The notes: a model not told the origin generated them from the sequence alone. Shown: positions 8,648 through 18,959, numbered from the stretch's first letter. The stretch: DNA of 64,000 nt from Streptomyces agglomeratus (GCF_001746415.1 NZ_MEHJ01000001.1:5896501-5960500); one strand, 5' to 3'. Numbers and translations are program-made.

Positions 8648-9430
8648 TCAGTACTTCGGTCCTATATGCGCGTCCATCGCGGCGACAGAAGCGCGCTTGG
8701 CGACGGAGATGTTGTACGGCCTCCCATGGCGCGTGCAGTGCTTCCACTCGACGCCGAGACGGTCGAGGGTTCCGGTGTACAGCTGGCGGATGTCGTCCGA
8801 GACATTGGTGAACCAGTAGCGCGGGTACTCGTACCTCTTCCGTTCGCCGCGCACGACGCGCGTGGTCCAGTTCATGTTCCGGCAGCCGTCGGAGTGGACC
8901 AGGCCCCGGACGAAAGCCCACGGGTGTTCGTCGACCACGTGCTGCTGCCAGGGTTCCAGCGCGATCCGGCGTGCGTGCTTCTTGCCGGGGCCGTGCTGCG
9001 GAAACAGACACGCGAGGTGCTTCGAGTACACCTTGATGTTGTGACAGCCGGTCCTGCGGACCCGGCACGTGGCATTGTCCGGGAACACAGCCCGCATCGC
9101 CGCTTCGGCCTCGTCCTGAATGCCCGGCCAGGAATCGTCGAGCGTGATCATCAGGCTCGGGGATCTGTGCGTCGAGTACTGACTGATGTGGCCGTCGCCG
9201 AGGTAGAGCCCGAGCAGGTACGCGTAGGCCGCGTGGTCCAGGGGGCGACCGTCGCAGCGGGGACATTTCGCCCCTCGCCGGCCGGGGCATTCGCCGCGAC
9301 TGGCACGGTCCATGTGGCGCCAGTATCCCAGCGTGCCGCTGGGCACGTTCAGCTGACGGGCCACCTCGGCATTCGTCACCCTCTCTCTGAGGAGTGCGAG
9401 AGCCTTCTGCCTTACCTCGATACCGTGCAT
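8648..9430 (-). CDS. LAGLIDADG-like homing endonuclease with N-terminal helix-turn-helix
   Basis: 260 residues from the ATG at 9430. Residues about 5-40 form a helix-turn-helix (EVARQLNVPSGTLGYW). A CPGRRGAKCPRCDG zinc-knuckle-like stretch follows. Two LAGLIDADG-type helices are visible, YLLGLYLGDGHIS and FVRGLVHSDGCRN, each ending in the acidic residue that binds metal, so one chain could form a complete active site. It is freestanding: not inside an intein or a protein gene. It lies 91 bp downstream of tRNA-Leu(CAA) and is boxed in by terminators on both sides, which suggests an inserted selfish gene that spreads by cleavage and repair. It could instead have been co-opted as a regulator. 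Confidence 0.75.
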   Translation of the reverse strand: MHGIEVRQKALALLRERVTNAEVARQLNVPSGTLGYWRHMDRASRGECPGRRGAKCPRCDGRPLDHAAYAYLLGLYLGDGHISQYSTHRSPSLMITLDDSWPGIQDEAEAAMRAVFPDNATCRVRRTGCHNIKVYSKHLACLFPQHGPGKKHARRIALEPWQQHVVDEHPWAFVRGLVHSDGCRNMNWTTRVVRGERKRYEYPRYWFTNVSDDIRQLYTGTLDRLGVEWKHCTRHGRPYNISVAKRASVAAMDAHIGPKY

Positions 9431-9476
9431 GTTCACACCGCCACTCTGCGTGATAGGGAGTCGCGGTGCGCAGCAA

Positions 9477-9510
9477 AAGCGGACGTTCACGAGAAGGTGA
9501 ACATCCGCTT
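9477..9510 (-). terminator. Intrinsic terminator of tRNA-Leu
   Basis: Arms at 9477-9490 and 9497-9510 pair at 13 of 14 positions with a six-base loop; on the minus strand the stem is followed by TTTT. It separates the tRNA transcript from the endonuclease gene. Confidence 0.8.
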
Positions 9511-9521
9511 GGTGATCAGTG

Positions 9522-9604
9522 TGCCGGGTGCGGGATTCGAACCCGCAAGCCCTTTCAGGCAGAGGTGTTTGAGACCTCCGTGTATACCATTCCACCAACC
9601 CGGC
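9522..9604 (-). tRNA. tRNA-Leu (anticodon CAA)
   Basis: 83 nt folding as a class II tRNA. The acceptor GCCGGGT pairs with ACCCGGC, with discriminator A at 9522. The D-arm starts TGGTGGAATGG, the anticodon loop is CTCAAAC closed by GAGGT/ACCTC, a long variable arm (GCC/GGC) follows, and the T-arm has the loop TTCGAAT. CCA is not encoded. Confidence 0.93.
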
Positions 9605-9695
9605 CCGGTGCTGCACGGAAGTGTACCGGGTCACCGCACGTCGCCGCCCCTAGGTAGGCTCAAGGGGCAGCATCTGCCCCGGAACGAGGAGCCCC

Positions 9696-10352
9696 GTGAC
9701 CACCCCCGAGTCGCCCCAGCCCGCCGCCGACGACGACAACAAGTCGCACGTCCCGCCGCTGACGACCCGCGTCGTCATCGCCGAGGACGAAGCCCTCATC
9801 CGCCTCGACCTCAAAGAGATGCTCGAGGAAGAGGGCTACGCGGTCGTGGGCGAGGCCGGTGACGGGCAGCAGGCCATCGAGCTCGCCCGCGAGCACCGGC
9901 CCGACCTCGTGATCCTCGACGTGAAGATGCCCGTGCTGGACGGGATCTCGGCCGCCGAGAAGATCACCGAGGAGTCCATCGCCCCCGTGCTCATGCTGAC
10001 GGCGTTCTCGCAGCGGGATCTCGTGGAGCGGGCGCGGGACGCCGGTGCCATGGCGTACCTCGTGAAGCCCTTCAGCAAGAGTGACGTGGTGCCGGCCATC
10101 GAGATGGCTGTCTCGCGGTTCACGGAGCTGAAGGCGCTGGAGAACGAGGTCGCGGACCTGACGCAGCGGCTGGAGACGCGCAAGCTGGTGGACCGGGCGA
10201 AGTCGGTGCTCCAGACGCAGTACGGGCTGTCGGAGCCGGCCGCGTTCCGCTGGATCCAGAAGACGTCGATGGACCGCCGTCTGTCCATGCAGCAGGTGGC
10301 GGAGGCGGTCATCGAGGACGCCGAGGAGAAGAAGGCGGCGAAGGGCGAGTAG
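9696..10352 (+). CDS. pdtaR: ANTAR-domain response regulator (PdtaR orthologue)
   Basis: 218 residues from GTG with GAGGAG six to ten bases upstream. The receiver domain (about 24-145) has the acidic pocket EDE near 30-32, the phosphoacceptor D75 in LVILDVKMP, the conserved T/S in MLTAFS and K in VKPFSKSD. The C-terminal ANTAR domain (about 155-207) has the AKSVLQTQYGLSEPAAFRWIQ signature and binds tandem hairpins in RNA to antiterminate transcription. Position between pyk and polA matches Rv1626 (PdtaR) of M. tuberculosis. The cognate kinase is not in the window. A twin TAGGTAGGCT -10-like sequence lies at 9651-9660. Confidence 0.93.
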   Translation: MTTPESPQPAADDDNKSHVPPLTTRVVIAEDEALIRLDLKEMLEEEGYAVVGEAGDGQQAIELAREHRPDLVILDVKMPVLDGISAAEKITEESIAPVLMLTAFSQRDLVERARDAGAMAYLVKPFSKSDVVPAIEMAVSRFTELKALENEVADLTQRLETRKLVDRAKSVLQTQYGLSEPAAFRWIQKTSMDRRLSMQQVAEAVIEDAEEKKAAKGE

Positions 10353-10373
10353 TACGCCCGCGTACGCGACGGA

Positions 10374-10408
10374 AGAGGCCGCCCCCGCATCGCGCGGGGG
10401 CGGCCTCT
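10374..10408. terminator. Strong bidirectional terminator
   Basis: A 15-bp perfect stem (10374-10388 with 10394-10408), five-base loop, followed by TTTCTT. It lies between the convergent ANTAR regulator and livF. Confidence 0.92.
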
Positions 10409-10426
10409 TTCTTGCGTACGGTGCGG

Positions 10427-11139
10427 TCAGTCCTCGCCGAGGTACGTCTTGCGGACGGACTCGTCGTGGAGCAGCTCCCGGCCGGGACCGGAGAGCTTGA
10501 TCGTGCCGACTTCCATGACGTGCGCCTCGTCCGCCAGTGAGAGCGCGGCCTGGGCGTTCTGCTCGACGAGCAGGATGGTCGTGCCCTGGGCCTTGAGCTC
10601 GACGATGGTCTCCATGATCTTCTGCATCATGATCGGGGAGAGGCCCATCGACGGCTCGTCGAGCATCAGGAGCTTGGGCTGGGACATGAGCGCGCGTCCC
10701 ATGGCCAGCATCTGCTGCTCACCGCCCGAGAGGGTGCCCGCGGCCTGCTTCCGGCGTTCTCCCAGGATGGGGAAGAGGTCGTAGGCGCGCTGGATGTCCT
10801 TCTCGATGCCCGCCTTGTCCGTCCGCAGGAACGCTCCGAGCTGGAGGTTCTCGGCGATGGTAAGGCGGGGGAAGATGTGCCGGCCTTCGGGGGAGTGGGC
10901 CAGCCCGAGGGACACGATCTTGTGCGCGGGTACTCCGTGCAGCGGCTTGCCGTCGAACAGGATCTGGCCGCTGGAGGGCTTGAGCAGTCCGGACAGCGTC
11001 CGCAGGGTGGTGGTCTTGCCCGCACCGTTGGTACCGATGAGGGTGACGACCTGGCCGGCTTCGACGCTGAAGGAGATGCCCTTGACGGCTTCGATCTTGC
11101 CGTAGGCGACCCTGAGGTCCTCGACCTCGAGGAGAGCGG

Positions 11140-11143
<4 letters not shown>
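10427..11143 (-). CDS. livF: Branched-chain amino-acid ABC transporter, ATP-binding protein LivF
   Basis: 238 residues. Walker A GTNGAGKT at about 37-44, signature LSGGEQQ near 138, Walker B LLMLDEPSMGL and H-loop region VEQNAQAAL. LivF and LivG form the ATPase pair of the HAAT transporter. The GTG start overlaps the stop of livG (GTGA), giving translational coupling. It is the last gene of livKHMGF and ends at a bidirectional terminator. Confidence 0.96.
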
Positions 11144-12309
<1,166 letters not shown>

Positions 12310-12314
12310 GTTGT

Positions 12315-14048
12315 TCACGCCCCCGCCTTCGTGATGCCGACGCCGGTGTCGGGCAGGCCCTTTTCCGGGACGTCGAGTTGGTCGGTCTCGTGGTACTCGA
12401 GCTGGGCGCGCCGGTTGGCGATGAGGCCCTCGGGGCGGAAGCGCATGAGGAGGATCAGCGCGATGCCGAAGCCGAGCAGCTGGTAGTCCTGGAGGAACTG
12501 CAGCTTGGCGGGGATCATGTAGAGGAGCGTGGCGCCGATGAGCGGTCCGCTGATCGTTCCCATGCCGCCGAGGATGACGGCGGCGAGGAGGAAGGCGGAG
12601 TTCGGCGGTACGGGGCCGGCGAAGACGTACATCTCCGGGACCACGGTGCTCTGGACGTGCGCCTGGACGGTGCCGGCCAGGCCGGCGAGGGTGGCGCCCA
12701 GGGCGAAGGCGATGAGCTTGACCCGGAAGCCGTTGATGCCCATGGCGGTGGCGGCGGTCTCGTCCTCGCGGATGGCGACCCAGGCGCGGCCGATGCGGGA
12801 GCTGCCGGCGCGGCTGAAGACGAGGATCACGAGGATCATCGCGAGCAGCATCAGCAGGTAGTAGTTGGCGTACGACCCGAGTTCGAAGCCGGCGATGGTG
12901 TGGGACTCGCCGAAGTCGTATCCGAAGAAGTTCAGGTCGGGGACGTTCGGTACGCCGTTGGGGCCGTTGGTGACCTGCGGCCCGGACACGCCGTCGAGGT
13001 TGCCGACGGTGATGCGGAAGATCTCGCCGAAGCCGAGGGTCACGATGGCGAGGTAGTCGCCGCGCAGCCGCAGGGTCGGGGCGCCGATGACGACGCCGAA
13101 GACCAGGGAGACGGCGCCGCCGGTGAGGACGGATGCCCAGAAGGGGAACTGGACGTCGAAGGCGGATGCGGTGGTGCCTGAGACGAGGGCGGCCGTGTAG
13201 GCGCCGACGCCGAGGAAGGCGACGTATCCGAGGTCGAGGAGTCCGGCCAGGCCGACGACGATGTTCAGTCCGAGTGCGACGGTCGCGAAGATGAGGATGT
13301 TGACCGCGATCAGCGTGAACTGGTCGGTGTTCTGGGTGAAGGGGAAGGCCGCTGCGGCGACGAAGGCGGCTGCCACGGCGATCGAGCGGTACTTGGCCGT
13401 GAGCGCCGACAGGCGTGCCATGAGGCCGGCCTTGAAGAGCGCGGCGATGGCGAAGCCGGCGGTGATCATGTAGCCGGTGAACAGTTCGGCGTACTCGGTG
13501 TCGATGCCGTAGGTGACGACGAACAGGCCGATCGCGAACGCGGCGACGATGATCAGGATTTCGGCCCAGGAGGGCAGTTCCTTGGGGCGCCGGGCCTTGC
13601 GGGTGTCGTCGGGCAGCTGGAACGCCGCGGCGACGGGGATGGCGGAGGCCACGGCCGCTACGAAGCCGCCGGGTTCGAGGTTGACCACGCCGCCGAGTTC
13701 GACGGCGATGGCGACGACGGTGAACCAGGTGGTGCCGAACGCGCCGAGCGCGAAGAGGCGCAGGGCTTTGGTCGTGCCGGTGGGCGCGAGCCAGCGCAGG
13801 CCCTTGAAGTCCTGTGCGGCAAGGGCGTACAGGGTGGTGAGGAGGCCCGCGACGAGGGTGAGGACCTGGAGACCGCCGGGGTATCCGTAGACCGTGAGGT
13901 CGCCGGGGAACTCGTCGGTGTAGGTCCAGGACATGAAGGTGCTGGCGACGGTGGCGAGGCCGCCCGCGGCGATGATCCAGCGGAAGAGGTCGGCGCGGGC
14001 GCCGGTGTCGGCGGTCGCCGTCTTGACTGTCGTGGTGTCGGTTGTCAT
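12315..14048 (-). CDS. livM: Branched-chain amino-acid ABC transporter permease LivM
   Basis: 577 residues from the ATG at 14048, longer than the usual 320-400. An N-terminal half of about 240 residues with some seven extra hydrophobic segments precedes the conserved LivM permease domain, which contains GLNIVVGLAGLLDLGYVAF, TLRLRGDYLAIVTLGFGEI (the ABC-coupling loop EIFR), and GGMGTISGPLIGA. The enlarged N-terminal membrane region is typical of the streptomycete version. livH stops 5 bp upstream, livG starts 5 bp downstream. Confidence 0.95.
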   Translation of the reverse strand: MTTDTTTVKTATADTGARADLFRWIIAAGGLATVASTFMSWTYTDEFPGDLTVYGYPGGLQVLTLVAGLLTTLYALAAQDFKGLRWLAPTGTTKALRLFALGAFGTTWFTVVAIAVELGGVVNLEPGGFVAAVASAIPVAAAFQLPDDTRKARRPKELPSWAEILIIVAAFAIGLFVVTYGIDTEYAELFTGYMITAGFAIAALFKAGLMARLSALTAKYRSIAVAAAFVAAAAFPFTQNTDQFTLIAVNILIFATVALGLNIVVGLAGLLDLGYVAFLGVGAYTAALVSGTTASAFDVQFPFWASVLTGGAVSLVFGVVIGAPTLRLRGDYLAIVTLGFGEIFRITVGNLDGVSGPQVTNGPNGVPNVPDLNFFGYDFGESHTIAGFELGSYANYYLLMLLAMILVILVFSRAGSSRIGRAWVAIREDETAATAMGINGFRVKLIAFALGATLAGLAGTVQAHVQSTVVPEMYVFAGPVPPNSAFLLAAVILGGMGTISGPLIGATLLYMIPAKLQFLQDYQLLGFGIALILLMRFRPEGLIANRRAQLEYHETDQLDVPEKGLPDTGVGITKAGA

Positions 14049-14053
14049 GGCTC

Positions 14054-14986
14054 TCACGCCCGATCCGCGACGCGCTCGCCGAGCAGGCCCTGTGGCCTGA
14101 CGAGAAGCACGACGATGAGAAGTACGAATGCCCAGACGTTGGCCCAAGCGCCACCGCCGAGCTGCTGCATCCCGGGTATCTCTTCGATGTAGGCGATCGA
14201 CAGGGCTTCCGCGAGACCGAGGACGACTCCGCCGACCATGGCTCCGTAGATGTTGCCGATGCCGCCCAGGACGGCGGCGGTGAAGGCCTTGAGTCCGAGG
14301 ATGAAGCCCATTTCGAAGTTGATCTGGCCCTTGTCGAGGCCGTACGCGACGGCTCCGACGGCGGCGAACGCGGCACCGATGGCGAAGGCCATGACGATGA
14401 TGCGGTCGGTGTTGATGCCCATCAGCTTCGCCGTGTCGGGGTCCTGTGCGGTGGCCTGCATGGCGCGGCCGCTGCGGCTCTTGGCCACGAAGAGGCCGAG
14501 GGCGAGCATGCACAGGGGGGCGAGGACGAGGACGAAGGCGTCGGCGCGCTGGAGGTAGAGGTTGTCGAAGATCTTGAACGACTCGCCCTGGAACTCCGGG
14601 AAGCTGCGCGGCTTCTTCGCATCGGGGTAGAAGCCCCAGATGAGCTGCTGGAGAACGATCGAGAGGCCGATTGCGGTGATGAGCGGAGCGAGCCTGGGGG
14701 CGCCGCGCAGGGGGCGGTAGGCGAAGCGTTCCGCTGCGGTCGCTACGCCGACAGAGGCGAGGGCGCCACCGATGATCATGACCGGGATGGCCACGAGGAG
14801 CGTTGTCCCGCTGGGGAGCACGAGGTACGCGGTGAGGGCGCCGAAGCCCCCGATCATGAAGATCTCGCCGTGGGCGAAGTTGATGAGCTGGACGATGCCG
14901 TACACCATGGTGTACCCGATGGCTATCAAGCCATAAAGGGCGCCGAGTGCAAGGCCGTTGGCCAGCTGTTGCGGCAGTTCGTGCAC
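14054..14986 (-). CDS. livH: Branched-chain amino-acid ABC transporter permease LivH
   Basis: 310 residues, about eight membrane segments. Motifs: LANGLALGALYGLIAIGYTM at the start, NFAHGEIFMIGGF, the ABC-coupling stretch RAMQATAQDPDTAKLMGI, and GGIGNIYGAMVGG near the end. It partners LivM. It is separated from livK by about 130 bp holding a strong hairpin that probably lowers its expression relative to the binding protein. Confidence 0.96.
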   Translation of the reverse strand: MHELPQQLANGLALGALYGLIAIGYTMVYGIVQLINFAHGEIFMIGGFGALTAYLVLPSGTTLLVAIPVMIIGGALASVGVATAAERFAYRPLRGAPRLAPLITAIGLSIVLQQLIWGFYPDAKKPRSFPEFQGESFKIFDNLYLQRADAFVLVLAPLCMLALGLFVAKSRSGRAMQATAQDPDTAKLMGINTDRIIVMAFAIGAAFAAVGAVAYGLDKGQINFEMGFILGLKAFTAAVLGGIGNIYGAMVGGVVLGLAEALSIAYIEEIPGMQQLGGGAWANVWAFVLLIVVLLVRPQGLLGERVADRA

Positions 14987-15020
14987 CGCAGGGCCTCCGA
15001 TGAGCTTGTCGGATATGACA

Positions 15021-15052
15021 CCGCGCGAGGGCGCTGTTGCGCCCTCGCGCGG
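15021..15052 (-). terminator. Intercistronic hairpin between livK and livH
   Basis: CCGCGCGAGGGCG (15021-15033) pairs perfectly with 15040-15052 around a six-base loop. No T-tract follows, so it probably attenuates rather than ends the transcript and stabilises livK mRNA. Confidence 0.75.
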
Positions 15053-15119
15053 TTCGATCAGATGGATCGGGTGAAGCGGGTCAGGCAGGTGGTGCGGGTC
15101 GAACGGGGACCGTGGTGGA

Positions 15120-16352
15120 TCAGTCCTTGAAGGTGGCGGACTTGACGTCCTTCCAGACCTTGCCCTCGACCTTGTAGACGGTGAGCTGCTTGTTCGTGGT
15201 GTCGCCGTACTGGTCGAAGGCGACCTTGCCGGTCACACCGTCGAAGGAGACCTTCGACATGGCCTCGACGACCTTGGCGCGGGCGTCCTCGGGCAGCTTG
15301 CCGTCGTTCTCCGCGACGACGGCCTTGACGGCCTGGACCACGGCCCAGCCGGCGTCGTACGAGTAGCCGCCGTAGGCCGCGTACGGGTCGTCGTACTTCA
15401 CTGCCTCGTAGTCGGCGATGAACTTCTTCGCCGTCGGGAGCTTCTCGACCGGGTAGCCGATCGAGGTCGCGAAGTCACCGTCGTTCGCCACGCCGGAGGC
15501 GCTGATGAACGCGGGGTCGTAGATGCCGTCGCCACCCATGGTGGGGATCTTGGCGCCGGTCTTCTTGATCTGGTCGGAGAGCAGGCCGCCCTCGGGGTAC
15601 TGGCCACCGAAGTAGACGGAGTCGGCCTTCGACGCCTTGACCTTGTCGGCGGTGCTGGAGAAGTCGGTCTCCTTCACCGTGACGTGGTCGGTGCCGACGA
15701 CCTTGCCGCCGAGCCGCTTGAATTCGGCGGAGAAGATCGCGGCGAGGCCGGCGCCGTAGGTCTGCTTGTCGTCGACGACGTAGACCTTGCGCTTCTTGGC
15801 GTCGTTGTAGAGGTACTGCGCGGCGAACTTGCCCTGGACGACGTCCGTGGCGGCGGTGCGGAAGTACGTCTTGAACGGACGCTTCAGCTCACCCTTGCCC
15901 CAGTTGTCACCCTGGCTGAGCGCCGGGTTGGTGTTGGCCGGGGAGACCTGGACGAGGCTGGCCTTCTCGAAGACGCTCTGCATCGACTGGGCGACGCCGG
16001 AGTTCAGCGGGCCGACGACACCGATGACGTCCTTGTTGCCTACGAGTTTGGTGGCGTTGGCCTGGCCGGAGGCAGGAACAGCCTGGTCGTCGAGGGCTTC
16101 GATCTTGAATTCGATGCCCGGGACCTCGTTGTTCTTGTTCGCGGTCTTGGCCGCGAGGTCCACCGAGTTCTTGATGCCCTGGCCGAGCGCGGACAGCGAA
16201 CCGGTCAGCGGGACGTCGACACCGATGACGACGGTGGTCTTCTTGCTGCTGTCGTCGCCGCCCTTGGCGTCGTCGCGCGACCCACAGGCGGTGAGCGTCA
16301 GCGCTCCGGTCGTGAGCGCTGTGGTGAGTATGAGCAAAGAACGGTGTCGCAC
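15120..16352 (-). CDS. livK: Branched-chain amino-acid ABC transporter substrate-binding lipoprotein LivK
   Basis: 410 residues from GTG at 16352, with AAAGGA seven to twelve bases upstream. A lipoprotein signal ends in the lipobox LTAC (Cys 23). The mature protein is a type I periplasmic-binding fold (Peripla_BP_6): VIGVDVPLTGSLSALG, VGPLNSGVAQSM, VYVVDDKQTYGAGLA, GGDGIYDPAF. It delivers leucine, isoleucine or valine to LivHMGF. It is the first gene of the operon. Confidence 0.95.
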   Translation of the reverse strand: MRHRSLLILTTALTTGALTLTACGSRDDAKGGDDSSKKTTVVIGVDVPLTGSLSALGQGIKNSVDLAAKTANKNNEVPGIEFKIEALDDQAVPASGQANATKLVGNKDVIGVVGPLNSGVAQSMQSVFEKASLVQVSPANTNPALSQGDNWGKGELKRPFKTYFRTAATDVVQGKFAAQYLYNDAKKRKVYVVDDKQTYGAGLAAIFSAEFKRLGGKVVGTDHVTVKETDFSSTADKVKASKADSVYFGGQYPEGGLLSDQIKKTGAKIPTMGGDGIYDPAFISASGVANDGDFATSIGYPVEKLPTAKKFIADYEAVKYDDPYAAYGGYSYDAGWAVVQAVKAVVAENDGKLPEDARAKVVEAMSKVSFDGVTGKVAFDQYGDTTNKQLTVYKVEGKVWKDVKSATFKD

Positions 16353-16931
16353 GAAAGGTCCTTTCCCTGGCGCGGCCTCCTCTGCTGAGGTGCCGTGACG
16401 ATCGCCGGGCCGTACTGGTCGATACAGGGGCCGTGCAGCAGACGCGCCCGGCGGCGCGGTGACTGGCCGTGACTCTAGGCGGAGGTGGAGGGGTCGTGGA
16501 GGTGTGAAGTCAGGATGTGACGCTCTTGTTATGCCAAGGCCAATGCTGGGTGGGGCAGTGTGGACAGATGGGTTGAAAGTTCACCAACAAGAATGCCCAC
16601 ATAGTGAGAATCCCCAGTTCCGCAGCAGCGCTTGAAGCGATCTTGCCGTCCGCTTCCGAGGGTGGCCGAAACGCTGTCGCCGGGACAGGGGTGGGCGGTG
16701 CTGAGCGCGAGGCCCCTGATTTCGACCGCGTCGCTGTTACGGAGTGTTACGCCGAGGAGGCGCGCTCCCTCGTCGAGTGGCGCCTCCACCTCGCTGACCT
16801 GCGGTTGATGCCGCGATCGCCCGCAGCGCAACTAGCCTGCTGTGAACGGGAGTTGGTGGTCCCGCGGCTTGAGGAAGGGCGGCTCGGAGGCCCAGGCGCC
16901 GGGGAGGGGGAGGCCGGTGCGGCGGCGCGGC
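16353..16931. other. Intergenic region upstream of livK, no supported gene
   Basis: About 580 bp without a recognised product. On the minus strand TAGAGT (complement of 16472-16477) is a possible livK -10. A minus-strand frame over roughly 16640-16810 keeps GC-rich third positions but loses this bias before its stop, and its product is not one I recognise. It may be a decayed gene. Confidence 0.4.
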
Positions 16932-17339
16932 TCAGCGGGGCGGGCGCCAGTTCTCCGAGCTGCCGGTCGCGCCGTTCGCCGCCCTGCATTCCTTTTCGGC
17001 CAGCTGGTCGGTCAAGCGCAGGCCCGCTGCACGCCCCCGCCGGGCGGCCTCCGCGCGGCCTGCCGCGACGACCTCCTCGTGGATGGCGTACTGCTCGTTC
17101 GACAGCCCCTTCTGTTCCCAGTCGAGGCCGGCCCACTTGCTCCCCTTGAGCGCTTCTCCGGCCCAGTAGGACACCAGCTTCGTGCATGTCACGTGGGGCG
17201 CTGTCGTGGACGCAGCGGGGCTCGGCGTCGCGGGCCGCCCGGCCGTACGGGAGGCCGAGCAGCCCGCGACGCCGACGGTCATGGCGGCCATGAGGGCGCA
17301 GGCGGCGTACCTGCCCCGCGCGTGAGGTCTCGTCCCCAT
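16932..17339 (-). CDS. Small lipoprotein, uncharacterised
   Basis: 135 residues. The start MGTRPHARGRYAACALM is followed by a hydrophobic stretch ending in VAGC, a good lipobox (Cys 27), then a Thr/Pro/Ala-rich linker. The mature part holds CTKLVSYWAGEALKGSKWAGLDWEQKG-type helical sequence (split here for length) and a second Cys near the C-terminus. It is probably anchored outside the membrane. No enzymatic motif is seen. It is transcribed on the same strand as the downstream livK but is 580 bp away, so co-regulation is unlikely. Confidence 0.7.
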   Translation of the reverse strand: MGTRPHARGRYAACALMAAMTVGVAGCSASRTAGRPATPSPAASTTAPHVTCTKLVSYWAGEALKGSKWAGLDWEQKGLSNEQYAIHEEVVAAGRAEAARRGRAAGLRLTDQLAEKECRAANGATGSSENWRPPR

Positions 17340-17391
17340 GCGGAAACGCTAGGCCGTCACGATCTGTGACACAACAGGCCGTGCGTGTGCC

Positions 17392-18288
17392 TTACGGAAG
17401 CTTGGTGAAGGGAGCGAGGAAGGCGCGGGCTCCCGGCGTGTCGAGCCGGTAGGTGACGTTGGTCGCGTAGCAGGGGGTGTCGCCGGTGATGGTGGTGGCG
17501 ACCAGGGTGCGCCTGCCGCCGATCGTCGCGAAGTTCGGGCCGCCCGAATCGCCGTAGCACGCACCGCCGTTGCCCTGGGGGGCGGTCATGGACAGGCGCA
17601 GCCAGGCGTCGTTGAGCGCGTTGTACGTGACGGGGGCCTTCATGCGTACGCCGCCGCCGGGGTGGGTGTGGCCGCCGGGTCCGCGTTCTGCTTCCCGTGT
17701 GCCGTAACCGGCGACGGTGAAGTCCGTGTCGTTCAGACCCTGCGGGCCGAGGGCGTCGAGGGCGCCGGCCTTCGGGAGCGTGGCGGGGCTGAAGGTCCAG
17801 CGGGCCTTGACCTGGGCGGCGGGCAGTTCGACGACGGAGATGTCGTGGTTGTCGGAGGCCGGGCCCGGGTACGCGGGGTGGTTGTGCGCCGTCCCCGGGA
17901 TCGCCACGGCGCGGGCCACGGCCGCCGGGTCAAAGGGGTGCTCGGCGGCGGCCTTGTCGAGTCCGGCCTGCACGTCCTGGTCGAGGGAGACGTAGAACTT
18001 TGCGTTGTCGGGCCAGTCGGTGGTGCAGTGCGCGGCCGTGAGGAAGGTGTCGGCGTCGACCATGGTGCCGGAGCAGACCCAGTCGACGCGGTCCGGGGTG
18101 GCGGGGTTCGCGTCGGCGTCCCAAGTGGCGACGAGCGCCCCGACTTCGGTTCGCTCGGGTGCGGGCGTCGCGTTGTACGAGTTGATCGCGGAGGACGGCA
18201 GGGCCGCCGCCAGTACGAGCGCGCAGGCCCCGGCGGTGGCCGTGGCGACCGTGGCAGCGCGTGCTGCGGTGATGCGTACTGCGGTCAA
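17392..18288 (-). CDS. Secreted trypsin-like serine protease (S1 family)
   Basis: 298 residues, starting at TTG (18288) because AAGGGG lies five bases upstream and no ATG or GTG fits in frame near the signal peptide. Signal peptide about residues 1-35 (AARAATVATATAGACALVLAAAL). The catalytic triad is complete: His in LTAAHC, Asp in DNHDISVVEL, Ser in CYGDSGGP. Cysteines WVCSG/AAHC and ACYGDSGG/DTPCY could form the two typical disulphides. The specificity pocket cannot be assigned safely. It lies downstream of an approximately 670-bp stretch without a gene. Confidence 0.88.
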   Translation of the reverse strand: MTAVRITAARAATVATATAGACALVLAAALPSSAINSYNATPAPERTEVGALVATWDADANPATPDRVDWVCSGTMVDADTFLTAAHCTTDWPDNAKFYVSLDQDVQAGLDKAAAEHPFDPAAVARAVAIPGTAHNHPAYPGPASDNHDISVVELPAAQVKARWTFSPATLPKAGALDALGPQGLNDTDFTVAGYGTREAERGPGGHTHPGGGVRMKAPVTYNALNDAWLRLSMTAPQGNGGACYGDSGGPNFATIGGRRTLVATTITGDTPCYATNVTYRLDTPGARAFLAPFTKLP

Positions 18289-18959
18289 GAGAACCCCTTG
18301 TGTGTGACGGGACGGGCGGTGTTCTCCTGTGGGGGTGGGCGACAGTGAACCGGTTGACGATCTGCGGAGCAAGTGGCTTCGCCGCGGCGTCACTTGACGG
18401 TGCCGATGTCCGAGGGCGAGGCGGCCGGCGGTGCGGTCGCGCCCCGGCGAGAGCGGCTGGGGCGCGGGGCGCCGGGCCGTCCGCGCCGGCGGTCGGAGGG
18501 TGTCCGCGCGGTTCGCCCGTGTGGTCACCGGCCCTCGGGCGGGCCGGGCGTGGTCACGGTGCGTGATGGCTCTGGCCGTCCGGCCACGGCGTTGGTTCAC
18601 GGCCCGCCTCGTGGCGCGGTGACGGATCGGCGCGCGTCGGTGCCGCGTCGGCGACGGGCGTTCTCGCGGACAGCGGGTACGTATATCGAACAGGGAGTGG
18701 TGACGGGAAAGCCGCCCGCAAGCGCGATTTCGAGGCGTGGCGGGATGCTCGTAACCGGACATCCGGGGCGTGCCGCGGACGGGCCTTGGGGGGTGACGAA
18801 TGCGGGATGAAGCGGGCGCTACGACTGCGCCGGCGCGTCGCGGGGGAGGGGCGCCGGAGGAGTTTGGTGGCGATATCGGCGGCGAGTCCGCACGCTCCGT
18901 CACCACGGCCCGGCCGGACGCGCGCGGTCCGGCCGGGGCTCACGGTGCGACAGGTCGGG
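18289..18959. other. Non-coding or unassigned 670-bp stretch
   Basis: Between the protease promoter side and the thioesterase 3' end. Open frames here are Arg/Gly/Pro-rich shadows with no start signals or recognisable product. I see no RNA gene or repeat. Confidence 0.5.

Noticed and set aside
1..9600. Shift from C-rich to G-rich plus strand near 9 kb as a sign of a transferred segment
   Set aside because: C/G balance also swings elsewhere (for example around 37-41 kb) over core genes, so it is not evidence of transfer.
8648..9634. Endonuclease reading frame extended upstream through the tRNA
   Set aside because: The extension translates the tRNA-Leu gene and its terminator. The internal ATG at 9430 is the reasonable start.
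16529..16831. Minus-strand frame of 100 codons upstream of livK
   Set aside because: Third-position GC bias is present only in part, there is no ribosome site, and the end runs through what should be the livK promoter. Kept as a possible gene relic only.
18373..18810. Plus-strand frame of 145 codons in the gap between protease and thioesterase
   Set aside because: Composition (Arg, Gly, Pro) is that of a frame-shadow in GC-rich DNA, and no ribosome site precedes it.
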